Below, in pieces: positions 1-9,514 of a stretch of 64,000 bases of DNA (the first letter of the stretch is position 1; the number at the start of each line of letters is the position of its first letter). Made by a program: the position numbers and the translations under genes. The notes under the pieces were generated by a model. The model was not told the DNA's origin and did no database searches. It saw only the letters and a program-made list of their open reading frames with translations. Where the stretch lies: positions 372,001 through 436,000 of the forward strand of contig NZ_JABMLF010000001.1 in assembly GCF_013205055.1 (NCBI RefSeq), written 5' to 3'. The DNA comes from Rathayibacter sp. VKM Ac-2856 (lineage in GTDB: Bacteria > Actinomycetota > Actinomycetes > Actinomycetales > Microbacteriaceae).

Positions 1-1
1 C

Positions 2-274
2 GAGATCGCGGGCTGCCTGCCCGCCGTCACCGGTCTCGAGATGGACTACCCGGCCAACCAGGACGCGTTCGCGCTCTACAACGCCGAGATCGCCGCCTCG
101 CCCGCGGTCTCCTCGCTGCAGACCGTCGACCAGCTGATCGGCGGCTACGAGGGCAAGTTCCTCCAGTCCGAGCCCCTCAAGGACGAGACGATCAAGTACC
201 TCAACGACCAGCAGAGCGTCGACGAGACGATCGACAACATCCTCTCGACGACCCAGGCCGCCCTCGGCGAGTAG
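2..274 (+). CDS. Sugar ABC transporter substrate-binding protein, C-terminal end (partial)
   Basis: The reading frame is open from the window edge and ends with TAG at 272-274, so only about the last 90 residues are visible. The piece looks like the C-terminal helical lobe of a family 1 extracellular solute-binding protein: short helices, a tail rich in Asp/Glu/Gln, and a closing helix ending TTQAALGE. The identity depends mainly on position, because two binding-protein-dependent permease genes follow directly. The mature protein would be a lipoprotein on the cell surface that delivers an oligosaccharide to those permeases. The methionine at base 41 is internal to the family length, so it is not taken as a start. 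Confidence 0.7.
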   Translation, partial: EIAGCLPAVTGLEMDYPANQDAFALYNAEIAASPAVSSLQTVDQLIGGYEGKFLQSEPLKDETIKYLNDQQSVDETIDNILSTTQAALGE

Positions 275-371
275 TCGTTCCGGGCGGTGCGGGGAGCCTC
301 TTCCCGCACCGCCCTCCCGATCGCACCAGCGATCGCTCCACCGCTCGATCGCACCCGACCAGGAGAGCATC

Positions 372-1343
372 ATGACCGTCCAGCCGCTCGTCACTCCGTC
401 CTCGCCACCGGAGGCGGCCCTCACGGTCCCCGGCGCAGGTCGCGGATCGAAGGGCTCCCGCCGGCGCCCCGTGCGCCGCCCCCGCTACGTCGTCAGCACC
501 GTGCTGCTGACGGTCGGCGTCGCGATCCTCTTCGCCCTCTTCTTCGTCTGGCCCGGCGCCCTCGGCGTGATGTACTCCTTCACCTCGTACCGCGGGTTCG
601 GCGACATCGAGTTCGTCGGCCTCGACAACTACACGGCGCTCGCGCAGGACCCGGTCTTCTACGCCGCGGTCGGCCGCACGCTCGTCTACGCGCTCTTCTC
701 GGTGCCCTTCGCCTGCGGCCTCTCGCTGCTGATGGCCGTCGCGCTCAACAACGCGCGGGCCAAGGGCAAGCTCGGCGCCCGCATCATCTTCTTCCTGCCC
801 TGGCTGGTCTCCCCCATCGTCGCGGGAGTCATCTGGCGCTGGATGTTCGGCGAGAGCTTCGGCTTCGTCAACTTCGCCATCACCTCGCTCGGCGGCGGCG
901 CCGTCCCGTGGTCCTCGAACGCCGACCTCTCGCTCTTCGTCGTGATCCTCGCCTCCGCGTGGGGCGGCGCGGCCTTCAACATGCTGCTGTTCATCGCGGC
1001 GCTGAACAACGTGCCCACCTCGCACTACGAGGCGGCCGAGCTCGACGGCGCGAACCCCTGGCAGCGCTTCGTCTCGATCACCCTCCCCGGCATCGCGCCG
1101 ACCACGCTGCTCGTCGTGCTGCTCTCGACGCTCGGGCACATGAAGGAGTTCGCGATGATCCAGGCGCTCAACAACGGCGGCCCGGGCACCGAGAACCAGC
1201 TCATCGTCCAGTACATCTTCCAGACCGGATTCGCGCAGTCGAACGTCGGATACGCCAGCGCCGCCTCGATGGTGCTGCTGGTGATCCTGCTGATCATCGC
1301 CGGCATCCAGCTCGCCATCAGCAAGAGGAGCCAGGCATGGTGA
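372..1343 (+). CDS. Carbohydrate ABC transporter permease, MalF type
   Basis: This 323-residue integral membrane protein has about six hydrophobic segments and a basic, proline-rich cytoplasmic N-terminus. The EAA loop that contacts the ATPase is visible near residue 220 (EAAELDGANPW followed by FVSITLPGIAPTT), which places it in the MalF/UgpA class of sugar permeases. ATG at 372 is preceded by AGGAGAG. It lies 97 bp after the binding-protein gene and overlaps the second permease by 7 bp. No ATPase gene is in the cluster, so a shared MsiK-type ATPase elsewhere is likely (inference). Confidence 0.93.
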   Translation: MTVQPLVTPSSPPEAALTVPGAGRGSKGSRRRPVRRPRYVVSTVLLTVGVAILFALFFVWPGALGVMYSFTSYRGFGDIEFVGLDNYTALAQDPVFYAAVGRTLVYALFSVPFACGLSLLMAVALNNARAKGKLGARIIFFLPWLVSPIVAGVIWRWMFGESFGFVNFAITSLGGGAVPWSSNADLSLFVVILASAWGGAAFNMLLFIAALNNVPTSHYEAAELDGANPWQRFVSITLPGIAPTTLLVVLLSTLGHMKEFAMIQALNNGGPGTENQLIVQYIFQTGFAQSNVGYASAASMVLLVILLIIAGIQLAISKRSQAW

Positions 1344-2242
1344 CCACGACCCCCGCCCCCGCCCGCACGCCGCGCACCAAGCGCACTCCCCCCGCTCCCG
1401 CGCCGATGACCCGCCGCAAGACCGGCGAGTTCCGCCGCTCGATCGGCCCGACCGCCATGCTCTGGGCGATCGCGATCCTCACGCTCTTCCCGCTGCTCTG
1501 GTTCCTGCTCAGCTCGTTCAAGGGCGGCGGCGACCTCTTCACCTACCCGCTCTCGCTGCTGCCGCGCGAGTGGACCCTCGACGGCTACGAGCGCGCGCTC
1601 GAGCGCGTCGACTTCCTCCGCTACTTCTCGAACACCTTCGTGGTCGCGACGCTGACCACTCTGCTGACCGTGTTCTTCAGCGCGACGACCGGCTATGCGC
1701 TGGCCAAGTACAAGTCGCCGTGGCTGAGCGTGCTCGCGCTCTGCATCCTGGCGACGACGATGCTGCCCGGCGAGGTCATCCTCAACCCGGTCTTCACCGT
1801 GGTCCGCGACCTCGGCATGTACAACACCCTGATGGGCATCATCATGCCGTCGATCCTCACGCCCACCGGCGTCTTCATGTTCCGGCAGTTCTTCATCACT
1901 GTGCCGGACGAGCTGCTCGACGCCGCCCGCATCGACGGGGCGCGCGAGCTCTCGATCTTCTTCCGGATCATGCTGCCGCTGTCGAAGCCGATCATCCTGA
2001 CGCTCTCGATCATCTCGTTCCAGTGGCGCTGGAACGACTACATCTTCCCGCTGATCATCCTCAGCGACCCGAAGAACTTCACCCTGCAGATCGCGCTGCG
2101 CCAGCTGATCGGCGCGCAGAACATCGACTGGGCGATCCTGCTCTCGGCGTCGGTGCTCTCGATGCTGCCGCTGGTGGCGATCTACCTGGTGTTCCAGAAG
2201 TACATCACCGGGTCCGACATCACTGCGGGGCTGCGCGACTAG
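1337..2242 (+). CDS. Carbohydrate ABC transporter permease, MalG type
   Basis: This 301-residue membrane protein has a Pro/Arg/Lys-rich N-terminal tail, then about six transmembrane segments. The MalG-type EAA loop lies near residue 194 (ELLDAARIDGA). The start at 1337 lies inside the end of the preceding permease gene, so translation is coupled. It forms the heterodimeric channel with that permease. The following alpha-mannosidase gene starts 3 bp after its stop, which ties the transporter to mannose-containing substrates. Confidence 0.93.
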   Translation: MVTTTPAPARTPRTKRTPPAPAPMTRRKTGEFRRSIGPTAMLWAIAILTLFPLLWFLLSSFKGGGDLFTYPLSLLPREWTLDGYERALERVDFLRYFSNTFVVATLTTLLTVFFSATTGYALAKYKSPWLSVLALCILATTMLPGEVILNPVFTVVRDLGMYNTLMGIIMPSILTPTGVFMFRQFFITVPDELLDAARIDGARELSIFFRIMLPLSKPIILTLSIISFQWRWNDYIFPLIILSDPKNFTLQIALRQLIGAQNIDWAILLSASVLSMLPLVAIYLVFQKYITGSDITAGLRD

Positions 2243-2244
2243 AG

Positions 2245-5200
2245 ATGCACCACGACGAGACGAAGGCCGCCGCCCGCGTCGACCGCTTCCTCGCCGAGCG
2301 CCTCCCCCTCGCGGTGACGGCCGAGCGCACACCGCTCGCCGTCGCCGCCTGGACGGCCGTCGGCGAGCCGGTCGGCTTCGAGACCGCGACCGATCCGCGG
2401 AACGCCTACGAGACGATCGAGCCGGGAGCGCCGTGGGGCGCCGCCTGGGACACCACCTGGTTCCGGGTGACCGGGACCGTGCCGCCGGAGTGGGGCGACG
2501 CGGGCGACCGCCACCGGATCGAGCTCTCACTCGACCTCGGCTTCGACCGCGCCAAGCCGGGCTTCCAGTGCGAGGGCCTGGCCCGCGCCGCGGACGGCCG
2601 GGTGCTGAAGGGCCTCGAGCCGCGCAACCACCACGTGCCGCTCGACGCGGCCCCCGGCGAGGAGTTCCTCGTCTGGGTGGAGGGCTCCTCGAACCCGGAC
2701 CTCACCGGCGGGAACGACTTCGCCGGCCCGGGAGCCTTCGCCCCCACGCCGCTCGGAGACCGGGCGACCGCCGGCCCCGCCCCGCTCTACCGGCTCGGCC
2801 GCTTCTCCCTCGTGCTCATCGACACCGTCGCCGAGCGACTCGGGCTCGAGCTCGCCGTCCTGCGCGGGCTGCACGACGAGCTCCCGCTCACGGAGCCGCG
2901 CCGGCACGAGGTCCTCGCCGGGCTGACCCGCGCCCTCAACGCCGTCGACCCCGACGACCCCGCCGGCACGGTCGCCGACGCGCGCGCCGCGATCGCCCCC
3001 CTGCTCGCCGCTCCGGCCGCGCACTCCGCGCACCGCATCTCGGCGACCGGGCACGCGCACATCGACTCCGCCTGGCTCTGGCCGACGCGCGAGACCGTCC
3101 GCAAGTGCGCGCGCACCTTCTCCAACGTGCTCGATCTGATGGACCGCGACCCGGACGCCGTCTTCACCTGCTCCTCCGCCCAGCAGTTCGCCTGGATGAA
3201 GGAGCACCACCCCGCGATCTTCGCCCGCATCGTCGAGCGGGTCCGCGAGGGCCGGTTCGTGCCGGTGGGCAACATGTGGGTCGAGTCCGACGTGACCATG
3301 CCCTCCGGGGAGTCGCTGGTGCGCCAGCTGCAGCAGGGCGCGCGGTTCTTCCAGGAGGAGTTCGGCGCGATCAGCGAGGTCGGCTGGCTCCCCGACTCCT
3401 TCGGCTACTCCGCCGCGCTGCCGCAGCTGCTGCGGAAGGCAGGGCTGCGCTGGTTCTTCACGCAGAAGATGTGCTGGAACGAGACGAACGCGATGCCGCA
3501 CCACTCCTTCGTCTGGGAGGGGCTCGACGGCTCGCGGATCTTCACGCACTTCCCGCCCTCGAACACCTACAGCGGCGACCTGCGGCCGACCGAGCTGGCG
3601 CGCATCGTCCGCAACTTCCAGGAGCACGGGCGGGCGACGCGCTCGCTGATGCCCTTCGGCTACGGCGACGGCGGCGGCGGACCGACCCGCGAGATGATGA
3701 CGCTGGCCCGCCTCCAGTCCGACCTCGAGGGCTCGCCGCGGCTCGAGTTCTCCTCCGCACACGACTTCTTCGAGGCCGCGGAGACCGAGTACGCGGACCC
3801 GCCCGTCTGGTCCGGCGAGATGTACCTCGAGTTCCACCGCGGCATCCTCACCTCGCAGGCCCGCACCAAGCGGGGCAACCGGCGGAACGAGCGGCTGCTG
3901 GCCGAGGCCGAGCACTGGGCGAGCGTCGCCTCCCTGCGCCACGGCGTCCCGTTCCCGTTCGACGAGCTCGACGCGCTCTGGCGCCGCGTCCTGCTGCTGC
4001 AGTTCCACGACATCCTCCCCGGCACCGCGATCGCCTGGGTGCACCGCGAGGCCGAGCGCACCCACGCCGAGGTGACGGAGGCGCTCGAGCGGATCATCGT
4101 CGAGCGGCTCGCGGTCGTGGTCGGGCCGGGCGAGCGGATGCTCGCGCTGAACGCGGCACCGGTCGTCGTCGACGGAGTGCCGGCCCGCGGCGGCGCGGTG
4201 CTCGCGCCCGTCGAGGGGCTGCCCGTCCGCGCCGACGGCGAGGGCTTCGTGCTCGAGTCGTCGCTGCTCACCGTCGTGGTCACCGCCACCGGTCAGCTGT
4301 CGAGCATCGTCGACCGCGCGAGCGGCCGAGAGCTGCTGCCCGCGGGCCGGGTCGCGAACCTGCTCCAGCTGCACCGCGACGAGCCGAACCAGTGGGACGC
4401 CTGGGACCTCGACGCCGCCTACCGCGACACGGTCGTCGACCTCGTCGAGGGCACCGTCGAGCTCGGCGGGGACGGCGCGAGCGTCGTCGTCCGCCGGAGC
4501 GTCGGGCGCGAGGGCAGCACCGTCGTCCAGACGATCGCGCTCGATCCGCGCGAGCCCGCCGTGCGGATCCGCACGGTCGTCGACTGGCACGAGCGGCGGA
4601 AGCTCCTGAAGCTCGCCTTCCCGCTCGACGTCCACGCCGAGCACTCCTCGGCCGAGACCCAGTTCGGCCACGTCCGCCGCCCGGTGCACACCAACACCAG
4701 CTGGGAGGCGGCGAAGTACGAGATCTGCGCGCACCGCTGGCTGCACGTCGGCGAGCCGGGCTTCGGCGTCGCCGTCGCGAGCGACTCCGTCTACGGCTAC
4801 GACGTGCAGCGCGCGATCGACGGCGGCCGCGTGAGCACCGTCGTCCGCCAGTCGCTGCTGCGCGCGCCGACCTTCCCGGACCCGGAGGCGGACCAGGGCG
4901 TGCACGAGATCCTCAGCACGCTGACCGTCGCCCCCGGCATCGCCGACGCCGTCCGCGCCGGCTTCGCCGCGAGCACCGCGCCCCGCGTCGTCCGCGGCGG
5001 TGCGGCTCCGGAGCCGCTCGTCGCCGTCGAGGACCCGGCCGTGGTCGTCGACACCGTCGTCCTCGCTGCCGACCGCAGCGGCGACGTGATCGTGCGCCTG
5101 CACGAGGCGCTCGGCGGCCGGGTCCGCACGATGCTCGTCGTCGCGCACCCGCTCGCGGCGGTGCGCGAGGTCGACCTGCTCGACCGCGACGTCGAGGGCA

Positions 5201-5346
5201 CGGCGCTGCTCGACGCGGCGCTGCTCGGTGCCGACTCCGGCCGGATCTCGCTCGAGCTGCGGCCGTTCGAGGTCGTGAGCCTGCGCCTCTCCCCCGCTTC
5301 CGTCCCGTCCTCCACCTCCATCCCGATCTCTGAGGAGACCCCGTGA
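2245..5346 (+). CDS. Alpha-mannosidase, glycoside hydrolase family 38
   Basis: This 1033-residue protein has no signal peptide and is probably cytoplasmic, acting on imported manno-oligosaccharides. The GH38 catalytic domain shows the zinc-site motif HAHIDSAWLW near residue 270 and the nucleophile region WLPDSFGYS near residue 382, where Asp of PDSFG is the expected nucleophile. The helical middle part contains LLQFHDILPGTAIAWVH, and a long beta-rich C-terminal region follows, as in bacterial class II mannosidases. It starts 3 bp after the permease stop and its TGA overlaps the GTG of the next gene, so it belongs to a tightly coupled operon. Linkage preference (alpha-1,2, 1,3 or 1,6) cannot be read from sequence. 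Confidence 0.95.
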   Translation: MHHDETKAAARVDRFLAERLPLAVTAERTPLAVAAWTAVGEPVGFETATDPRNAYETIEPGAPWGAAWDTTWFRVTGTVPPEWGDAGDRHRIELSLDLGFDRAKPGFQCEGLARAADGRVLKGLEPRNHHVPLDAAPGEEFLVWVEGSSNPDLTGGNDFAGPGAFAPTPLGDRATAGPAPLYRLGRFSLVLIDTVAERLGLELAVLRGLHDELPLTEPRRHEVLAGLTRALNAVDPDDPAGTVADARAAIAPLLAAPAAHSAHRISATGHAHIDSAWLWPTRETVRKCARTFSNVLDLMDRDPDAVFTCSSAQQFAWMKEHHPAIFARIVERVREGRFVPVGNMWVESDVTMPSGESLVRQLQQGARFFQEEFGAISEVGWLPDSFGYSAALPQLLRKAGLRWFFTQKMCWNETNAMPHHSFVWEGLDGSRIFTHFPPSNTYSGDLRPTELARIVRNFQEHGRATRSLMPFGYGDGGGGPTREMMTLARLQSDLEGSPRLEFSSAHDFFEAAETEYADPPVWSGEMYLEFHRGILTSQARTKRGNRRNERLLAEAEHWASVASLRHGVPFPFDELDALWRRVLLLQFHDILPGTAIAWVHREAERTHAEVTEALERIIVERLAVVVGPGERMLALNAAPVVVDGVPARGGAVLAPVEGLPVRADGEGFVLESSLLTVVVTATGQLSSIVDRASGRELLPAGRVANLLQLHRDEPNQWDAWDLDAAYRDTVVDLVEGTVELGGDGASVVVRRSVGREGSTVVQTIALDPREPAVRIRTVVDWHERRKLLKLAFPLDVHAEHSSAETQFGHVRRPVHTNTSWEAAKYEICAHRWLHVGEPGFGVAVASDSVYGYDVQRAIDGGRVSTVVRQSLLRAPTFPDPEADQGVHEILSTLTVAPGIADAVRAGFAASTAPRVVRGGAAPEPLVAVEDPAVVVDTVVLAADRSGDVIVRLHEALGGRVRTMLVVAHPLAAVREVDLLDRDVEGTALLDAALLGADSGRISLELRPFEVVSLRLSPASVPSSTSIPISEETP

Positions 5347-7076
5347 TCACCGTCGACGACGCCCCCTACGCCGCGCGGCTCGTCACGGACGCCCGCGTGC
5401 GCTCCGACGGGTTCGTCGCGCGCGCCGCGCAGCCGCTGACCGGTCTCGGCCCGCGACCGACGATGCGCGCCATCACCTCCCTCGTCGCCCAGGCCATCGC
5501 GGAGGGCGACGAGCGTCCGGAGCACCAAGACGCCGCGGAGCAGTACCTCCGGCACCTCGCCGGGCAGCAGCTGGAGAGCGGCCTGTTCTCCAGCAGCGGC
5601 AACCTCGCCTCCCCGCCCGACACCGCGTTCACCCTCAACGACCTCTGCGGCTGCGTCGAGCTGCTGGACCGCCACCGGCCCGCCGGCTTCGAGCCGCTCC
5701 GCGCGGGACTCGCCGCGATCGCCGTCGCCGCGTCGCCCGCGATGCTGGCCGGCGGCGTGCACACGCCGAACCACCGCTGGGAGCTGGCCAGCGCCCTCGC
5801 CGCCCTCGCCGTGCACGTGCACGGCGGCCGCGGGGCGGCAGGCGCATCGAGCCCGATGGCCGCCGCGCTGCTCGACCGCGCCGACGCCTGGCTCGCCGAG
5901 GGCATCGACATCGACGCCGACGGCCAGTACAGCGAGCGCAGCGCCGTCTACGCCACCGAGGTCACGAACCCGAGCCTGCTCGCGCTCGCGCACGACCTCG
6001 ACCGGCCGGCGCTGCTCGACCCGGTCCGCCGGAACCTCCGCGCGATCGCCGGCCTCGTCGAGGACGACGGCGAGATCGAGTGCGTGCACTCGCGCCGGCA
6101 GGACCAGACCATCCCCTACGACGTCGAGAACCTGCTCTCGCCCTACCGCCTGCTCGCGATCGAGGACGGCGACCGCGACGCCGCCCGGATCGTCGCGCAG
6201 ATCCTCGGCCGAGAGCTCCGCGAGCCGGAGCGCCACCTCGCCGAGCTCCTGCGCCGCCCGGAGATCGGCGGAGTCCTGCCCGAGCCCGCGCCGACGCCCG
6301 GGTCGGTCACGTGCGCCTACCCGGTCAGCCGGCTGCTCCGCCGTCGCGAGGGCGCCCTCTCCGTCTCCGTCTCGGCCGGCAGCGATTTCGCGAGCACCGG
6401 CCGGATCGGCTCCGGCCTCGCCAACTCCGCGACCCTGGTCCGGGCCCGCGCGCACGGTCTCGTTCTGCGCTCGCTGCGCGTCTCGCCCGCGTTCTTCTCG
6501 CTCGGCTGCGCGCGACCGCAGACCCTCGAGCCGACCGAGCGCGGCGCCGTGCTCGTCGAGCGGCGGGTCTCGGGCTACTACGACACCCTCGGCGCCGACG
6601 CCCCCGCGCCGACCGCCGTCCCGGACAGCGAGGGCCGCTTCTTCTCGGTGATGGACTTCGCCCGGCGCGACCGGTTCGAGGTGGAGCTGCGCACCGAGGT
6701 CGCCGTCGAGGTCGACGAGACGGGCATCGACGTGCGGCTGTCCTTCGCCGGGCTCGAGACGCGCTACGCGCTCGAGCTCGTCATCGACGGCGACGGCGAC
6801 GGCGACGGCGACGCGACGGTGGAGGGCGCGGTCCGCACCGAGGACGGCTGGTGGCTCGACGGCGGCTCCGCGGAGGTGCGCACCGGCTCCATCCGCACCG
6901 GCTCCGCCGCGCTCTCGATCGCGACCGATCCCGGCGACGGCGTCCCGCCCGTCTTCGACGACGGCGAGATGTTCACCTACGTCGGCGGCGCCGACCGCAT
7001 CGCGGGCACCAGGATCCTGCTCGGCGGCTCCACGACCGAGCCGCGCCGCCTGCGACTCGAGATCGCGCCGCGATGA
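5343..7076 (+). CDS. Unrecognised protein of the glycan operon; resembles alpha/alpha-toroid lyases in layout
   Basis: I do not recognise this 577-residue family. The first 320 residues are helical, with aromatic and His motifs suggestive of a sugar-enzyme toroid: GLFSSSGNLASPPDTAF, GGVHTPNHRWELASALA and DGQYSERSAVYATEVTNPSL. The rest is beta-rich and contains a DGDGDGDGD stretch near residue 485. Helical toroid plus C-terminal beta-sandwich is the layout of heparinase II/III-like lyases, so a glycan lyase or hydrolase is possible (inference only). No signal peptide is seen. The GTG start overlaps the mannosidase stop by 4 bp and the stop overlaps the next ATG by 4 bp, so it is an integral operon member. 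Confidence 0.85.
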   Translation: MITVDDAPYAARLVTDARVRSDGFVARAAQPLTGLGPRPTMRAITSLVAQAIAEGDERPEHQDAAEQYLRHLAGQQLESGLFSSSGNLASPPDTAFTLNDLCGCVELLDRHRPAGFEPLRAGLAAIAVAASPAMLAGGVHTPNHRWELASALAALAVHVHGGRGAAGASSPMAAALLDRADAWLAEGIDIDADGQYSERSAVYATEVTNPSLLALAHDLDRPALLDPVRRNLRAIAGLVEDDGEIECVHSRRQDQTIPYDVENLLSPYRLLAIEDGDRDAARIVAQILGRELREPERHLAELLRRPEIGGVLPEPAPTPGSVTCAYPVSRLLRRREGALSVSVSAGSDFASTGRIGSGLANSATLVRARAHGLVLRSLRVSPAFFSLGCARPQTLEPTERGAVLVERRVSGYYDTLGADAPAPTAVPDSEGRFFSVMDFARRDRFEVELRTEVAVEVDETGIDVRLSFAGLETRYALELVIDGDGDGDGDATVEGAVRTEDGWWLDGGSAEVRTGSIRTGSAALSIATDPGDGVPPVFDDGEMFTYVGGADRIAGTRILLGGSTTEPRRLRLEIAPR

Positions 7077-9514
7077 GCAGCGCCATGAGCACCGCGATGA
7101 GCACCGCGGACGTCTCGCGCGGCTTCCACGGCCGCACCGAGGCCACCGTCTGGGAGACCGGCCTCATGGTCGGCACCGGGTCGACCGGAGCGGCCCTGTA
7201 CGAGGGCGGCGAGCGCGACGGCGGCGCGGTCGTCTCCCTCTCGCATGAGCGCCTCCGCCTGCCGGTCGACCCGCTGATCGGTCCGCCGCTGCTCGCCCCG
7301 CTGCTGCCCGGCCTCCGCGCACTGCTGGCGCAGCCGCCCGTGAGCGACGCCGATGCCGAGCGGATCGAGCAGTGGCACCTGCGCGCGTGGGCCGAGGAGG
7401 GCCACGACGGCGGCCTCCTCGACGCCGACCCGCTCGTGCCCGCCGGCGTCCTCCGGCTCGCGCTGGCCACAGACGTCCCCGCAGACGACCCCGCAGGCGT
7501 CCCCGAGCACTCCGCGGGCGTCCGCGAGCGCTCCGTCGACTACACCACCGGCACCGCCGCCCTCACCCTCCCGAGCGGCCTTACCGTCACGGTCCGCGCC
7601 GATCGCGCCGCCGACCGCCTCCTCGTCGCGGTGCGCGCCGACGCGCCCTTCTCGGGCCTGCTCCTGCTCGCCCCCGCCGACGAGCCCACCGAGCCCGACC
7701 TCGGCCCCGACGCCCCGCGCGACCACCGCGAGCACGCCCTCGTCCGCCCGGTCGACGGCGGCGAGACGCTCGCCCTCGAGACCGTCCCCCGCCACCCGCG
7801 CCCCACCGGCCTCCGCTCCGCCCTCGTCACCGCGCGCCTGCTCCGCGGCGACGAGTCCGTCGTCCTCGACCGCGGCGCACCCCGGCCCGCCTGGCGCGTC
7901 TCGGGCGCCCGCGAGCTCGAGCTGGAGCTGCGGGTCGCGGTGACCTCGGCCGAGCCCGTCCCCGCCGCTCCCCCGGTCCTGGCCCGCTTCGCCCGCGCGA
8001 TGACCCCGCACGACCAGTTGGTCGACGCCTGCGCGTTCTCCCTCGGCGCCGCGACCCCGCGGAGCATCGAGGAGGTGCGCGCGGATCCCGGCTCGGCCGA
8101 CGAGCTGATCGAGCGCGCCTTCGCCGCCGGCCGGCACGCGATCATCGCCGCGACCGGCGAGCTGCCCGCCAGCCTCCAGGGCGTCTGGGCCGGCTCCTGG
8201 GCGCCCGCCTGGTCCTCCGACTACACGCTGAACGGCAACGTCCAGAACGGCGGCATCGCCTCGCTCGGCACGACCGGCACCCCCGAGCTGCTGCGCTCCT
8301 TCTTCACCGCCGTCGCGGAGTTCGAGGACGACTACCGGCTGAACGCCGAGCGGATCCTCGGCGCCCCCGGCTTCCTGCTGCCCACCCGCATCTCCGGCCA
8401 CGGCCGCGCCAACCACTTCACCGCCGAGTATCCGCTGCAGTACTGGCTGGGCGGCGGCGGCTGGATCCTCCGCATCGCCTGGGACCACTGGTCGAGCACC
8501 GGCGACGAGGAGTTCCTGCGCGACTGGGCCCGGCCCTTCGCCCGCGAGGTCGTCGCCTGCTACCGGCACGCGCTGGTGATCGACGAGGACGGCACCGCGC
8601 ACGTCTCGCCCGGCTACTCGCCCGAGAACCACCCGGGCGATCAGGGCACCCCGATCGCGCGGGACGCGACCTCCGAGCTCGCGATGATCCGCGACGCCCT
8701 GCTCATCGCCGCGCGGATCGAGCGGCTGCTCGGTCCCGAGGACGACAGGCTCGCCCGCGAGTGCGCGGACCTCGCGGCGCGACTCCCGCCCTACCGCGTC
8801 GCTCCCGACGGGCAGCTCGCCGAGTGGCGCGACCCGGCCCTCACCGACCGGCCGGAGCACCGCCATGCCTCGCACCTCTACCCCTGGTGGTATGAGGGCG
8901 ATCCGGCCGCCGCCGATCCCGCGCTCGGCGCCGCGGCGCTCGAGTCCGTCCGCGCGCGGCTCCGCTGGCGCGCCGAGGACCCGACCGCCCCGCCCGGCCG
9001 GATGGAGATGGCCTTCGGACTCGTCCAGGCCGGTGTCGCGGCCGCCACCCTCGGCGACGCGGAAGCGGCACTGCAGTGCGTCGACTGGCTCGCCCGCCTG
9101 CACTGGCGCCCGAACATGATGCCGACCCACGACGCGGACGCGATCCTCAACGTCGACGCCGCGGGCGGGCTGCCGGCCCTCGTCGCGCAGATGCTCGCCC
9201 GCTCGGACGGCACGGCGCTGCACCTGCTGCCCGCACTGCCCGCGCGCTGGACGATCGGGCGGATCAGCGGCCTGCACCTGCGCGGCGCGCTCCGGATCGA
9301 GTCGCTCGCCTGGACCGCGGAGACGATCGAATGCGTGCTCCGCAGTCCCGCGGAGGCGGCAGCCGCGCGACTGTCCGAGCGCGTCGAGGTGTGCCTGCCG
9401 AGCGACGTCGAGCTGCAGGAGCCGGCGGCCGGAGCGCTCCAGGTCGGCCCGCGGAGGCTCTCGGTCGACCTCCGCGACGGCGCCCCGCTCCGGCTGGTGC
9501 TCCGGCGGCTCTAG
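7073..9514 (+). CDS. Glycoside hydrolase family 95-like protein (probable alpha-fucosidase)
   Basis: This 813-residue cytoplasmic protein has an N-terminal beta-sandwich region, a central (alpha/alpha) barrel and a C-terminal beta region, as in GH95. Family marks are ASLQGVWAGSWAPAWSSDYT followed by LNGNVQNGG near residue 370, SPGYSPENHPG near residue 516, RHASHLYPWW near residue 600, and the closing HLLPALPARW. The N-terminus repeats MSSAMSTAMSTA, so MSSAMST, MSTAMST or MSTADVS could be the true start; 7073 is chosen because it gives an ATGA overlap with the previous gene. GH95 also includes L-galactosidase-type members, so fucose is the likely but unproved substrate. Its stop shares CTAG with the convergent nagA stop. 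Confidence 0.87.
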   Translation: MSSAMSTAMSTADVSRGFHGRTEATVWETGLMVGTGSTGAALYEGGERDGGAVVSLSHERLRLPVDPLIGPPLLAPLLPGLRALLAQPPVSDADAERIEQWHLRAWAEEGHDGGLLDADPLVPAGVLRLALATDVPADDPAGVPEHSAGVRERSVDYTTGTAALTLPSGLTVTVRADRAADRLLVAVRADAPFSGLLLLAPADEPTEPDLGPDAPRDHREHALVRPVDGGETLALETVPRHPRPTGLRSALVTARLLRGDESVVLDRGAPRPAWRVSGARELELELRVAVTSAEPVPAAPPVLARFARAMTPHDQLVDACAFSLGAATPRSIEEVRADPGSADELIERAFAAGRHAIIAATGELPASLQGVWAGSWAPAWSSDYTLNGNVQNGGIASLGTTGTPELLRSFFTAVAEFEDDYRLNAERILGAPGFLLPTRISGHGRANHFTAEYPLQYWLGGGGWILRIAWDHWSSTGDEEFLRDWARPFAREVVACYRHALVIDEDGTAHVSPGYSPENHPGDQGTPIARDATSELAMIRDALLIAARIERLLGPEDDRLARECADLAARLPPYRVAPDGQLAEWRDPALTDRPEHRHASHLYPWWYEGDPAAADPALGAAALESVRARLRWRAEDPTAPPGRMEMAFGLVQAGVAAATLGDAEAALQCVDWLARLHWRPNMMPTHDADAILNVDAAGGLPALVAQMLARSDGTALHLLPALPARWTIGRISGLHLRGALRIESLAWTAETIECVLRSPAEAAAARLSERVEVCLPSDVELQEPAAGALQVGPRRLSVDLRDGAPLRLVLRRL

